Assembly: GCA_002311385.1 (NCBI GenBank)
Contig: DCAE01000117.1
Location: forward strand, 1-40,637
Source of the DNA: Dehalococcoidia bacterium UBA1141
GTDB taxonomy: Bacteria > Chloroflexota > Dehalococcoidia > Lucifugimonadales > UBA3495
DNA: 40,637 nucleotides
Reading direction: 5' to 3'
Below the pieces are notes generated by a model. That model worked only from the letters and a program-made list of their open reading frames with translations, did no database searches and had not been told where the DNA came from. The position numbers and the translations under genes are program-made. Every line of letters begins with the position of its first letter. Positions within the stretch are counted from its first letter, which is position 1. This document shows, one piece after another, positions 1 to 8,269 of the stretch.

Positions 1-39
1 GGGGATTTAGGGGGATTTCGTCCTCCATTACCATGCTCA

Positions 40-1197
40 CTAACTTCCCCTGAAAGGCCGGAAGAAAGCCCGAACTTCCTCGGCCAGCAGTTGCGGTTCT
101 TCCAGTGCTGCGAAGTGACCGCCCTTAGACATTTCGGTCCAGCGTTGGACATTATAGGAACGGTCGGCCCACTCCCTGGGCGGTTTGGCTATCTCTTGGG
201 GAAACAGGGCCATGCCGGATGGCGCATCGACCCGCTCTCCGGGCTGCATGAACCAAGTGTATTTCTGGTTCTCGTAGTACATCCTGACCGACGAGCCTAT
301 GGTCTGTGTGACCCAGTAGATAGTCACGATGGTCAAGAGTTCGTCCTTGGTGTAGCTACGCTCAACGTCGCCGCCACAGTCGCTCCATGTGCGGTACTTC
401 TCCACAATCCAGGCGGCCAGGCCGGCCGGTGAGTCGTTGAGACCGTAGGACAAGGTTTGGGGCTTGGTGCCTTGGAGGTGATTGTAGCCTCCCTCGTCCT
501 GCTGCCATTTGGCTCGCTGGTCGATGTGCGCCTGCTCCGCTGGAGTAATCTCAGGCGTGTCCGCGCCCATATAAGGCGTCGGCCTGGTGATTGAGGTCAG
601 GTGAATGCCGTGAAGCTTATCAGGGTGGGCAAAACCCAAACGCGAGGTGACGCCGGCCCCAATATCGCCCCCCTGGGCAGCAAAACGGGGATAGCCCAGG
701 TTCTCGGTCATTAGCTTGGCCCACATGTCGGCCACCAACAGCACCTGCATTCCACGCTCAGTAGGACGGTCGGAAAAGCCGAACCCAGGCAGGGACGGCG
801 CCACCACGTCGAAGGAATCGGCCGAGTCGCCACCGTGGCTTCCAGGGTCTGCCAGAAGAGGGATTATCTTGGACATCTCAAAGAAAGTGCTGGGCCAGCC
901 GTGGGTGATGATTAATGGCATGGGATTTGGGCCCTTGCCCCGCTCGTGGACGTAGTGGATGTTCAGCCCATCCACATTAGTCTTGAAGTGGCTGAATAAA
1001 TTGAGCTTTTTCTCTTGGGCGCGCCAGTCGAAACTAGTGCGCCAATACTCGACTAACTCTTTGATGTAGTCCAGGTTGCTACCGTAGTCCCAGCCGGAGC
1101 CGGGAATCTCGTCGGGCCAGCGGGTTTTCTCCAAGCGGTGGCGCAGGTCGGCCAGCACTTCGTCTGAAATTTCAATCTTGAACGGTGTAACTTCCAT
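40..1197 (-). CDS. Epoxide hydrolase-type alpha/beta hydrolase
   Basis: 385-residue protein with the epoxide hydrolase N-terminal domain (about residues 1-110) followed by an alpha/beta-hydrolase fold. The oxyanion motif HGWP is at 99-102, and the nucleophile motif GGDIG places the catalytic Asp at residue 178. A C-terminal GGHF segment supplies the likely catalytic His. In this family the Asp attacks the epoxide to give an ester that is hydrolysed to a vicinal diol. The ATG is preceded by GAGGGA at good spacing. It lies about 60 bases downstream of an SDR gene on the same strand, so both may belong to one catabolic transcript with the amidohydrolase further upstream. The natural substrate cannot be read from the sequence. 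No signal peptide is seen, so the enzyme is probably cytoplasmic. Confidence 0.92.
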   Translation of the reverse strand: MEVTPFKIEISDEVLADLRHRLEKTRWPDEIPGSGWDYGSNLDYIKELVEYWRTSFDWRAQEKKLNLFSHFKTNVDGLNIHYVHERGKGPNPMPLIITHGWPSTFFEMSKIIPLLADPGSHGGDSADSFDVVAPSLPGFGFSDRPTERGMQVLLVADMWAKLMTENLGYPRFAAQGGDIGAGVTSRLGFAHPDKLHGIHLTSITRPTPYMGADTPEITPAEQAHIDQRAKWQQDEGGYNHLQGTKPQTLSYGLNDSPAGLAAWIVEKYRTWSDCGGDVERSYTKDELLTIVTIYWVTQTIGSSVRMYYENQKYTWFMQPGERVDAPSGMALFPQEIAKPPREWADRSYNVQRWTEMSKGGHFAALEEPQLLAEEVRAFFRPFRGS

Positions 1198-1254
1198 GTT
1201 TGTTCCCTCATTGCTTCGGAGAATTTAATTAGACTCAGAATGACAGGCGCTAGA

Positions 1255-2025
1255 TTAACCTCGTCCGATATAGGGCATCTTCGTGGCCATGACCGTCATG
1301 AACTGGACGTTGGCATCCAGAGGAAGGCTGGCCATGTACAAGATAGCTTGGGCCACGTGGGCAGTATCAAACCTGGCTTCTGGGACAACCTCCCCGTTGG
1401 GCTGGGGCATCCCCTGAGCCATGCCCAGCGTGCTATCGGTGGCCGTGTTCCCGATGTCAATCTGACCACAGGCTATGTCGTATTTGCGGCCATCCAAAGA
1501 CGTGGACTTTGTTAAACCGGTCATAGCGTGCTTGGTGGATGTGTAGGGCGCGGAGTTTGGCCTAGGCGCATGGGCCGAAATGGATCCGTTGTTGATGATT
1601 CGTCCGCCCTGCGGGTTCTGATTAATCATCAGCCGGAAGGCCTCTTGAGTGCACAAAAACGCACCGGTCAAATTGACATCCACAACTGCTTTCCAGTCCT
1701 CATAGTTAATGTCTTCCAGAAGCGCACGAGGCCCAAACAACCCAGCGTTGTTGAACAAAAGGTCGAGTCGGCCAAATTTTTCCTTGGCGCTGGCGAAAAG
1801 GGCACGAACCGACTCAGGATCGCTCACATCGGTGGGCACTACCAGAGCTCGCGAAGATGCTGATCCGGCCTCTACTGCAACTTCTTCGAGCAACTCGGCC
1901 CGCCTACCCGCCAGGACTACAGCGTAACCTGCTTCCAACAAAGCCAAGGCGGAGCTTTTGCCTATCCCTGTCCCAGCGCCTGTGACGATAGCGACTTTAC
2001 CATTTGAACTCGACGAAGGACTCAC
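1255..2025 (-). CDS. Short-chain dehydrogenase/reductase (SDR)
   Basis: NAD(P)-dependent oxidoreductase of the classical SDR family. It has the TGAGTGIG cofactor-binding turn near the N-terminus, a NNAG motif, a catalytic Ser in the NNGSIS segment and YTSTK as the YxxxK active site. I chose the GTG start at 2025 because a full AGGAGG lies 8 bases upstream, which gives a normal SDR N-terminus and about 256 residues. In-frame ATGs at 2049 (weaker AGGA upstream) and 2094 (no SD) would add 8 or 23 residues. It sits between an amidohydrolase and an epoxide hydrolase on the same strand and may oxidise or reduce an alcohol/ketone intermediate. The substrate is unknown. Confidence 0.9.
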   Translation of the reverse strand: MSPSSSSNGKVAIVTGAGTGIGKSSALALLEAGYAVVLAGRRAELLEEVAVEAGSASSRALVVPTDVSDPESVRALFASAKEKFGRLDLLFNNAGLFGPRALLEDINYEDWKAVVDVNLTGAFLCTQEAFRLMINQNPQGGRIINNGSISAHAPRPNSAPYTSTKHAMTGLTKSTSLDGRKYDIACGQIDIGNTATDSTLGMAQGMPQPNGEVVPEARFDTAHVAQAILYMASLPLDANVQFMTVMATKMPYIGRG

Positions 2026-2122
2026 CGCACATTCCTCCTCTGACATCATCCTGATTCCTGGCAGAATATTTTGTTTCTCAAACGAACGATTCATGTTCGT
2101 TCATTAGAATATAGCCACCAGC

Positions 2123-3139
2123 TTACACGTCAATCTTGTAAACCCGGACGGCATTGTCGTGGAACATGGCGGCCCGCTCACTGGCGGAGTAATTCTTAGA
2201 AAGCCGCTTAAAGGCGTTGAAAACCACATTATAGGAATAGGACCTCTTGTCCACTGGGAAATTACTTTCAAACATGCAGCGCTCAGGCCCAAACTGCTCG
2301 ATGCAATAACCCATCAACGGAGACAGGGCTTGCGCGAGTTCCTCCGAGCCTATGGGTTTGGCTCTGGTGTGCCAATCAAAACCGAACCGTAGCTGACCGA
2401 CGCCCCCCAACTTCATGACGACGTTGGGGCACCTGGCAACGGTAGCAAGACCCTCACGCCAGGCTGGCAGCACTTCGTCGTCCCGGTTGGCGTAGGGACC
2501 ATCCCGGAGCAAGCCACCGATATGGTTCAGCACAATGGTCAGGTTGGGCACCTCATTGGCAAAATCCGCCAACTCTTGGAGTTGGGGGAAATACAGGGAG
2601 TTTTCCAGGCAGAGGCCCATGTCAGCCAGAACTTTAGCTCCCGCCCGGTACTCAGGGCTGGTTAGCCTTCCCTCGGCGTCCCGGTTCACCACCTCGGGAT
2701 GGGGGTCCCAACCCACGGAGTGGCGGATCCCGCGGAACCGGTTTGGGCTGGCTGCTTGCATCGCTTCCAACACAGGCCTTACATCCTCTCCCAAATTCAG
2801 GTCGGCATGGCCAATAATCGCAGCAGCAGCTCGGCCAGGGCCGTACAGACCGCTGGCGCTGGCTGCAGCCAATCCCTGCACGAATTCCACCTCGCCAACG
2901 GCTCGCATCTCTTCAGGCCCGTCGGCGCGGTACATGGACCTGGCCTCGATAAACACAGTGGATCGAACGTTATGTCCGCTGCCGATGTCGGCGGCCAGTT
3001 CGTGGAGCAAATACCGATGGTATGGAATATACTCAGCCCGCATATCCCAGAAGTGGTGGTGGGGGTCACAGATTGGGATGTCCGGCTCTAGGGTTTCTTC
3101 CTGAGTTAGAGCCAGCCAGTCACTGTTGCCGAAGGGCAT
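2123..3139 (-). CDS. Amidohydrolase-2 family metal-dependent hydrolase
   Basis: 338-residue TIM-barrel hydrolase of the amidohydrolase-2 (PF04909-like) group. An N-terminal DPHHHFWD motif supplies the first metal-binding histidines, an internal NHIGG motif supplies a conserved barrel His, and the FESNFPVDK segment near the C-terminus carries the late acidic residue region. Members hydrolyse lactones (for example 2-pyrone-4,6-dicarboxylate) or decarboxylate aromatic acids. Which reaction applies here is not clear. The start is supported by GGAGG 7 bases upstream of the ATG. It is the first gene of the minus-strand run that continues into the SDR and epoxide hydrolase. A second, diverged member of this superfamily lies at 23020-23874. 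Confidence 0.9.
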   Translation of the reverse strand: MPFGNSDWLALTQEETLEPDIPICDPHHHFWDMRAEYIPYHRYLLHELAADIGSGHNVRSTVFIEARSMYRADGPEEMRAVGEVEFVQGLAAASASGLYGPGRAAAAIIGHADLNLGEDVRPVLEAMQAASPNRFRGIRHSVGWDPHPEVVNRDAEGRLTSPEYRAGAKVLADMGLCLENSLYFPQLQELADFANEVPNLTIVLNHIGGLLRDGPYANRDDEVLPAWREGLATVARCPNVVMKLGGVGQLRFGFDWHTRAKPIGSEELAQALSPLMGYCIEQFGPERCMFESNFPVDKRSYSYNVVFNAFKRLSKNYSASERAAMFHDNAVRVYKIDV

Positions 3140-3453
3140 TTTAGCGCCTCCAATAATGATTTGGATGCATGTTGGCGCAACATTTTAGGTCATTGATTGG
3201 ACACACAATGATAGCATAACGCCACTCGCTAGACGGGCACGGATTGCTGTCATCCGTTCGCCCGAATATTTTATAGGGACCAAGCCCAAAATCGTGAAAC
3301 CGATGGTAGAATATCATCGCCTTGCGGTTGCGCAAATCAGACGCCGAACAAGCCGAAAATGGCCCTAATATTCAGTTCTAGACCCAGCGCCAGTGCCACC
3401 GTCAAATTGATAGGCGAGAGAGAGGCCGACTGAGCCGTTCGTAGTAGGCCGAA

Positions 3454-3605
3454 GCCGTTCGTGGTGAGCTTGTCGAACCATTGCCATCTTTGGAGTATGT
3501 TAGGCTCTTAAACAAACCCATAACAACAATTGGTTTTTGCGTTAGTGGCCAGCATTACCTAAGAACACCTACGTTGGCAATCCTTCGATACGCTCAGGAC
3601 GAACG
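3454..3605. repeat. Inverted pair of a dispersed CGTTCGTCCTGAGC-type repeat
   Basis: The unit at 3455-3480 begins CCGTTCGTGGTGAGC and continues TTGTCGAACCA. The unit at 3582-3605 reads CCTTCGATACGCTC then AGGACGAACG, whose reverse complement is CGTTCGTCCTGAGC then GTATCGAAGG. The two are clearly related and in opposite orientation, about 100 bases apart. A partial third copy (GCCGTTCGTAGTAG) is at 3434-3447. Repeats of this consensus are widespread in bacterial genomes as short intergenic REP/MITE-like elements. The genome copy number cannot be seen here. Confidence 0.75.
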
Positions 3606-3628
3606 TTAAATGGGGTTCATCGTGCTTG

Positions 3629-3727
3629 GTGAACATGAGTGAGCATCCCGAGTGAGCATGCCCAGTGAACATCCCGATCGAACATGAGTGAGCATGCCCA
3701 GTGCAGATCCAGAGTGAGCATGCTGAA
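3629..3727 (+). repeat. Degenerate short tandem repeat (GTGAGCATGCCC-like)
   Basis: About eight imperfect copies of an 11-14 base unit of the form GTGAGCATGCCC or GTGAACATGA, running head to tail and ending about 40 bases before the Rieske gene start. Units vary between GTGAGCATCCC, GTGAGCATGCCC, GTGAACATCCC and CGAACATGA. There is no spacer structure as in CRISPR. It could be a slipped-strand expansion or a cluster of binding sites. Confidence 0.7.
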
Positions 3728-3766
3728 CAATTTGTTATCTAGCCAAAACCCAGGAGAGACCGATTT

Positions 3767-5044
3767 ATGGACAGCACTTTAAATGACACTCTGACGCGGG
3801 TAGGCCGTGGCACGCCCATGGGCGACACCATTCGCAGGTATTGGATTCCCGCCTTGCTTTCCTTCGAGATTCCCGATGCTGACTGCCCTCCGGTCAGAGT
3901 GAAACTTATGGGTGAGGAACTGGTGGCCTTCCGGGACACAGATGGGCGCATCGGCTTGGTTCAAGAGGCCTGTCCCCATCGCCGGGCAAGCCTATATTTT
4001 GGTCGCAATGAAGAGTGCGGACTGCGGTGCGTCTACCACGGCTGGAAGTTCGATGTCAAAGGTAATTGCGTGGACCAGATGAACGAGTCCCGCCAATTTG
4101 CTGACAAGGTCAAACTTACGGCCTATCCTGCCTTGGATTTGGGCGGGGTTATTTGGGCCTATATGGGCCCCGTCGGGAAAATCCCGGCGCCGCCCAAGTT
4201 CGAGCTAACTCAGGTGCCAGAAACTCACCGGTACATGACCAAAGTTTGGCAAGAATGCAACTGGCTACAGGCACTGGAAGGGGGAATAGACTCATCTCAC
4301 GCTCCCATATTGCACCGCAAGCTGACGGCTGACACTACGGAGCCGGGGATACCTTTCGATTCACCTTTCGCACAAGGCGCCGCCCCTGATTTGGAGGTAG
4401 AAAACACGGATTACGGCTACCGCTACTTTGGAATCAGGCCCATGGGAGAGGAAAGCACCTACGTTCGCGGTTACCACTTTGTGATGCCATTTACCCAACT
4501 GCGCCCCACTGGCAGCGCCAAGGCAATCGTCGATGGGCATTTTTGGGTGCCCATGGACGACTATAACGTCATGGTTTACAACTGGGGCTACAGTTACGAC
4601 GAAAACCCACTGCCCTCTGAGGAAAGCGCCCTGAGGGAATCAGGGAACAATTTCTATACGGACATCAACGTGGAGAACGGCTTCCGTTCCGTGCTAAACC
4701 GGGACAACAACTACAAGCTGGACCGGCGGATACAAAAGTACGAGACTTTCACGGGAATCCGCGGCATCAATGCCCAAGACCGGGCGATTCAGGAAAGCAT
4801 GGGGCCCATCGTTGACCGGTCTCAGGAATTCTTGGGCCCCTCCGATAAAGCAATCGTGGCCGCCCGCAGAATCCTGGAACTGGCCGTTGAGACGGTCAAG
4901 GACGGGGGAGACCCTCCCGGATTGGCGCCAACCTACTACAACATCAGGTCTGCGGAAGACCTGTTCCCCAAGGACGCGGACTGGCATAAAGGGCTAATCG
5001 CCAGGATGTACCCCGCAACCCCGGTCTCAGCGAAGAGCCCATAA
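3767..5044 (+). CDS. Rieske [2Fe-2S] ring-hydroxylating oxygenase, alpha subunit
   Basis: 425-residue terminal oxygenase. The Rieske motif is complete: Cys69-x-His71 and Cys88-x2-His91. The mononuclear iron site is visible as EGGIDSSH followed by ILH (Asp175, His178, His183). The organisation resembles phthalate 4,5-dioxygenase-like alpha subunits that work without a beta subunit. Such enzymes use an external reductase to insert oxygen into aromatic or related substrates, or to O/N-demethylate. No ferredoxin or reductase gene is adjacent, so electrons must come from elsewhere in the genome. AGGAGA lies 9 bases before the ATG. A VOC-family gene follows in convergent orientation. The substrate is not predictable. 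Confidence 0.95.
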   Translation: MDSTLNDTLTRVGRGTPMGDTIRRYWIPALLSFEIPDADCPPVRVKLMGEELVAFRDTDGRIGLVQEACPHRRASLYFGRNEECGLRCVYHGWKFDVKGNCVDQMNESRQFADKVKLTAYPALDLGGVIWAYMGPVGKIPAPPKFELTQVPETHRYMTKVWQECNWLQALEGGIDSSHAPILHRKLTADTTEPGIPFDSPFAQGAAPDLEVENTDYGYRYFGIRPMGEESTYVRGYHFVMPFTQLRPTGSAKAIVDGHFWVPMDDYNVMVYNWGYSYDENPLPSEESALRESGNNFYTDINVENGFRSVLNRDNNYKLDRRIQKYETFTGIRGINAQDRAIQESMGPIVDRSQEFLGPSDKAIVAARRILELAVETVKDGGDPPGLAPTYYNIRSAEDLFPKDADWHKGLIARMYPATPVSAKSP

Positions 5045-5093
5045 GCCCTCTCGACAACCAACTATTCCTGATAAGAGTGGGGTAAATTGCCAT

Positions 5094-5486
5094 TTAAGGA
5101 CGCTGAACCAACTCTATCAGCACGTCGTCGGGGCCTTCGATGTAAGCCAAACGGGTGCCTGTGGGTACCTGGGTCAGTGGCAGCACGACACGTATACCAT
5201 CTGCCTCCAGCCGTTTGAGCTCCGATTCCAGGTCCTCAACGTCGAATCCGAAGTGCTCCAATCCCAATTGGTGCAACTCGGCGACGCTCCTAGCGTCGGA
5301 GGTTCCCTCCGGTTTTGACGAAATGTTGAGCCGCACCGGTCCTCCCATCTCCATGCTGATGGTCACTGTGCCCGGCATGACCTCCCGTTCAAACAGTTTC
5401 GTCGCACCGAAGTATTTCTCGTACCACGATGCTGAAGCTTGAGGGTCGGCAGACCTGATATGGACATGGTTGATGGAGTATTTCAT
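5094..5486 (-). CDS. VOC-superfamily (glyoxalase/dioxygenase-fold) protein
   Basis: 130-residue protein of the vicinal-oxygen-chelate fold. It begins MKYSINHVHIRS, where the histidines are in the usual first metal-ligand position. LEHFGFDVED follows mid-protein, and EGPDDVLIELVQ at the C-terminus supplies the usual terminal Glu ligand. The open frame extends to 5666, but the extra 60 residues have no family character. The ATG at 5486 has AAGG upstream and starts exactly where the fold starts. VOC members include glyoxalases, extradiol dioxygenases and isomerases. This short single-module form is nearest the lyase/isomerase types. It converges on the Rieske gene and may act on a catabolite. 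Confidence 0.85.
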   Translation of the reverse strand: MKYSINHVHIRSADPQASASWYEKYFGATKLFEREVMPGTVTISMEMGGPVRLNISSKPEGTSDARSVAELHQLGLEHFGFDVEDLESELKRLEADGIRVVLPLTQVPTGTRLAYIEGPDDVLIELVQRP

Positions 5487-6135
5487 GATTATTAAACCTT
5501 CGGTTCTGGCTTTAGTAGACTCGAATTGGAAAGAGCGGACGCACAAGATCGGTGGATTAAGTGTCTCCTCCAATAATGCTGAATAGTAACGTGTGGCTCG
5601 GCTTAGTGTCCACCATGAGCGACGTGGCAGAATAGCCGAGATTACTGAATTTTCACGCCTGAACATCGTTTGACAGCATCTCCGGTAGGTGCTAATGTTC
5701 CTCTACTGTCAAATTATGACTACAGGCGTAAAAATATCGTTTTGCGAATTCCCGGCAAATAATCACCACCTCAGGGTGCAGGCATGATTATTAGAGGACA
5801 TTCGCCTTTCTCCAGGGTTTGGGAGCTATCATCCGCCTCAAGTGTCCCGGTTCCGAACACAAGTAATAAAATTGCTGAATCGGTTCCAACTAGGTCACTT
5901 CGAAGGCAAATCACTCCCCGGGAGCCATAGCGCCCCCGATTGTTGCTGCCCCAGCAACCACAACCCGGCCTTCACAATTAACTTTAATCATTTCTATTTA
6001 TCTAATTGTCCTGTGAACCTATTGTCCTGCGGTCTTCATGGTTGGCCGCATAGATTCGTATATCCGATAGTTTGAAATAAGCGCTGCAAGTAGCCGAGGG
6101 CAAAAGCAGTGAATAGTAAATAAGGGACCCGTGAA
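5487..6135. other. Intergenic region upstream of the phosphonate locus
   Basis: 649 bases with no convincing gene. A 77-codon open frame at 5842-6075 has no SD or family character. It contains an imperfect inverted repeat (5650-5734) and a direct repeat ATTGTCCTG at 6005-6013 and 6021-6029, 16 bases centre to centre and about 110 bases before the first gene of the phosphonate locus. The promoter of that locus presumably lies here. Confidence 0.7.
5650..5734. repeat. Imperfect inverted repeat, arms about 27 bases
   Basis: The left arm (5650-5676) runs from TTTTCACGCCTGAA to TTTGACAG. The right arm (5706-5734) is its approximate reverse complement, CTGTCAAATTATGAC then TACAGGCGTAAAA. A 29-base loop separates them. 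Both ends pair well and the centre of each arm is mismatched. It could be a MITE-like remnant or a cruciform/regulatory element. Confidence 0.55.
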
Positions 6136-7164
6136 ATGACTCAATCCAACTCACCGGTAGATTTGGGCGTGGAAAGCGTAAATGAGCTTGCCCGAAACTT
6201 CTGGTACTCGGCGATATTACGAGCAGGGATAAAACTCGACGTCTTCTCCCTGCTGGAAAACGATTCGTTGACCTCCCAAGACGTGGCCGTTCGTATCAGC
6301 GCATCGCCCAGATATACTCAGGCGTTCCTGGATAGCTGTGCGGTTTTGGAATTATTGGAGAAGAAGGCCGACAAATACAATAATTCGTCGATGTCCAGTA
6401 AGTTTCTGGTCAAGGGCAAAGCAGCGTACGTTGGAGACCACGCCCTTCACCACACGAATACCTGGGACTCGTGGGGCCATCTTGACGAGGTAATAAAAGA
6501 AGGCAAAACTCGCCTTCCCTACGAGACCGGATTTGTTGACGCCAACACCTATTGGACCGACTACATGATTGGTCAACACAACCGAGCAACCTCAGGGCAG
6601 GCCCACTATCTGGTGGAGAGCTTGGACTTGGCGAATAAGCGCAAGCTCATCGATTTGGGCGGCGGGGCTGCCAGTTACAGCATAGCCCTATGCGCCGCAA
6701 ACCCCCAGCTAAAAGCCGTAGTAGTAGACCAAAAAGAACCATTGGTGGTGGCCAAACCTTTAGTAGAAGAAGCCAAATTGCAGGACCAAATCAGCCTGGT
6801 TGAAGGCAGCTTCTTTGGCGACCAGGTTGGATCCGGTTACGATGTATGCTTGATTTCCGGTGTTGTCCTCATCAAGCCGGAAGAGGACTGCAAAAAGCTG
6901 TTCAAACTTGCTTTTGAGATTCTTGAGCCGGGCGGGTTGGTAGTCATTCAAGACTACATGCACATCGAAGACGACCCCGCACGCAAGCGTCTGGATACTT
7001 TGGAAGACCTATATGTTTTAGTGGTCTTCGACCCTGGCGCCGGTGATCGTGAGGGTGCGGAAGTAGCGTCCTGGCTAGAAGAGGCTGGCTTCCAAAGTAC
7101 CAAATCGATTCAGTTGCCGACACAACTGGGCTTGGTCACCGCAGAGAAACCACCTGCGGGATGA
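6136..7164 (+). CDS. SAM-dependent O-methyltransferase-type enzyme of the phosphonate locus
   Basis: 342-residue methyltransferase with the two-part structure of hydroxyneurosporene/acetylserotonin-type O-methyltransferases. The N-terminal winged-helix dimerisation region covers about residues 15-95, followed by a Rossmann SAM-binding domain with motif I DLGGGAAS at 173-180. A VVIQDYM segment lies near the usual catalytic region. This family is typical of secondary metabolism and usually methylates hydroxyl groups. It is the first gene of a plus-strand run and ends 99 bases before PEP mutase. That suggests it acts on the phosphonate product or an intermediate, although a carbon or nitrogen acceptor cannot be excluded. 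GGGA is 8-9 bases before the ATG. Confidence 0.88.
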   Translation: MTQSNSPVDLGVESVNELARNFWYSAILRAGIKLDVFSLLENDSLTSQDVAVRISASPRYTQAFLDSCAVLELLEKKADKYNNSSMSSKFLVKGKAAYVGDHALHHTNTWDSWGHLDEVIKEGKTRLPYETGFVDANTYWTDYMIGQHNRATSGQAHYLVESLDLANKRKLIDLGGGAASYSIALCAANPQLKAVVVDQKEPLVVAKPLVEEAKLQDQISLVEGSFFGDQVGSGYDVCLISGVVLIKPEEDCKKLFKLAFEILEPGGLVVIQDYMHIEDDPARKRLDTLEDLYVLVVFDPGAGDREGAEVASWLEEAGFQSTKSIQLPTQLGLVTAEKPPAG

Positions 7165-7263
7165 CCATCCCTACCTAGACTTGATGCCAGTGATTTCCAG
7201 TGCCAAAGATTACCAGTCAAATGTTGCGTAGACGCAAGTATTGTCCATTAAGAGGTATTAATT

Positions 7264-8265
7264 ATGATAATTGAAAATCCGGTCACACCCTCGGAGCGAG
7301 TGAAAGGTTTAAAACAGGCCATAGACCGTAAGGGCTATGCCCGTATATTGGAGGCCCACAACGGCTTGAGCGGCATCATTGCGGAAAGCGTTCAAGTTGA
7401 GAAAAATGGAGAGACGTTGGAATACGACGGCATCTGGGAAAGCAGCTTGACCGACTCTGCTTCCAAAGGAATGCCCGATGCGTCTATCGTGGGCAACGAC
7501 TCCCGCATCCACACCATTGACGAAATTCTGAAAGTAACGTCCAAGCCAATGGTTGTGGACGGAGACACAGGGGGCGAACCGGCCCAGTTTGAGTACTTGG
7601 TCCGCCATCTAGAAAGGCTGGGAGTTTCGGCGGTCATAATCGAGGACAAGATATACCCCAAGCGCAATAGCTTGGATGCCAAGGCCAACCAGGATTTGGA
7701 GGACCCCTACTCCTTTGCCGAAAAGATACAAGCTGGCAAAGAAGTGGCAATATCCGACGACTTCTTGGTAATTTCCCGATTAGAGAGCCTAATCTCCGGA
7801 GCCGGAGTCGCTGACGCGTTGAACCGAGCCGAGCAGTACATCATGGCCGGGACCGACGGGATTATGATTCACTCCAATAAAACGGACCCTCGAGAGATTC
7901 TCGAATTCGCCCAGGCCTATAAGGGCCTGTGTAGCCGCCTGGGGCGCAGGCCAATATTGGTCAGCGTGCCGACCACCTACAACACCCTGAGCGATGCTGA
8001 TTTGGTGGCCAACGGCTTCAATCTAATCATTCATGCCAACCATATGCTTCGGGCTGCCTACAAAGCCATGACCGAGGTTGCTGCGACGATTTTGACCGGC
8101 GGCAGCAGTTTGGACGCTGATTCCGTGTGCGCACCGGTGTCCAATGTATTCGCTACCGTGGGCTTTGACCGCATCACCCAAAAAGACCGGGAGCGGGCCG
8201 AAACCCGACGGCTGCTTAATGGAAAAACCAACGAGCCGGCGATAGTTTCAGGATCGCGGAATTAA
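7264..8265 (+). CDS. pepM: Phosphoenolpyruvate mutase
   Basis: 333 residues. Phosphoenolpyruvate mutase converts PEP to 3-phosphonopyruvate and forms the C-P bond that begins nearly all known phosphonate biosynthesis. The diagnostic EDK-x5-NS motif is intact (EDK at 127-129, NS at 135-136), separating it from the related isocitrate and methylisocitrate lyases. Other family blocks are EAHNGLSG near residue 30, WESSLTDSASKG at 58-69, VVDGDTGG at 97-104, and GIMIHS and IIHANHMLRAAY further on. It has an AGAGGT ribosome site. The decarboxylase alpha gene begins 5 bases after its stop. Because the mutase equilibrium lies toward PEP, the tightly linked decarboxylase is needed to pull the reaction forward. 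Confidence 0.97.
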   Translation: MIIENPVTPSERVKGLKQAIDRKGYARILEAHNGLSGIIAESVQVEKNGETLEYDGIWESSLTDSASKGMPDASIVGNDSRIHTIDEILKVTSKPMVVDGDTGGEPAQFEYLVRHLERLGVSAVIIEDKIYPKRNSLDAKANQDLEDPYSFAEKIQAGKEVAISDDFLVISRLESLISGAGVADALNRAEQYIMAGTDGIMIHSNKTDPREILEFAQAYKGLCSRLGRRPILVSVPTTYNTLSDADLVANGFNLIIHANHMLRAAYKAMTEVAATILTGGSSLDADSVCAPVSNVFATVGFDRITQKDRERAETRRLLNGKTNEPAIVSGSRN

Positions 8266-8269
8266 CAGC

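Larger units (their letters stand above)
3140..3766. other. Intergenic region, divergent, repeat-containing
   Basis: 627 bases between the divergent amidohydrolase and Rieske genes. Short ORFs here have no recognisable family and no convincing ribosome-binding site. The right half holds an inverted pair of a dispersed-type repeat (3454-3605) and a degenerate tandem repeat (3629-3727), listed separately. Promoters for both flanking genes should lie here, but I cannot place them with confidence. Confidence 0.7.

Noticed and set aside
2535..3104. 189-codon open frame opposite the amidohydrolase
   Set aside because: Ser/Arg/Ala-rich shadow of a conserved gene.
3629..3727. CRISPR array
   Set aside because: Units are 11-14 bases, imperfect and without spacers, and no cas gene is nearby.
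5842..6075. 77-codon open frame before the phosphonate locus
   Set aside because: No SD, unusual composition (Cys, His, Phe rich) and no family resemblance.
7264..8265. Isocitrate or methylisocitrate lyase instead of PEP mutase
   Set aside because: The EDK-x5-NS motif and the decarboxylase/transaminase neighbours are specific to PEP mutase, and lyases carry a KKCGH-type loop that is absent.
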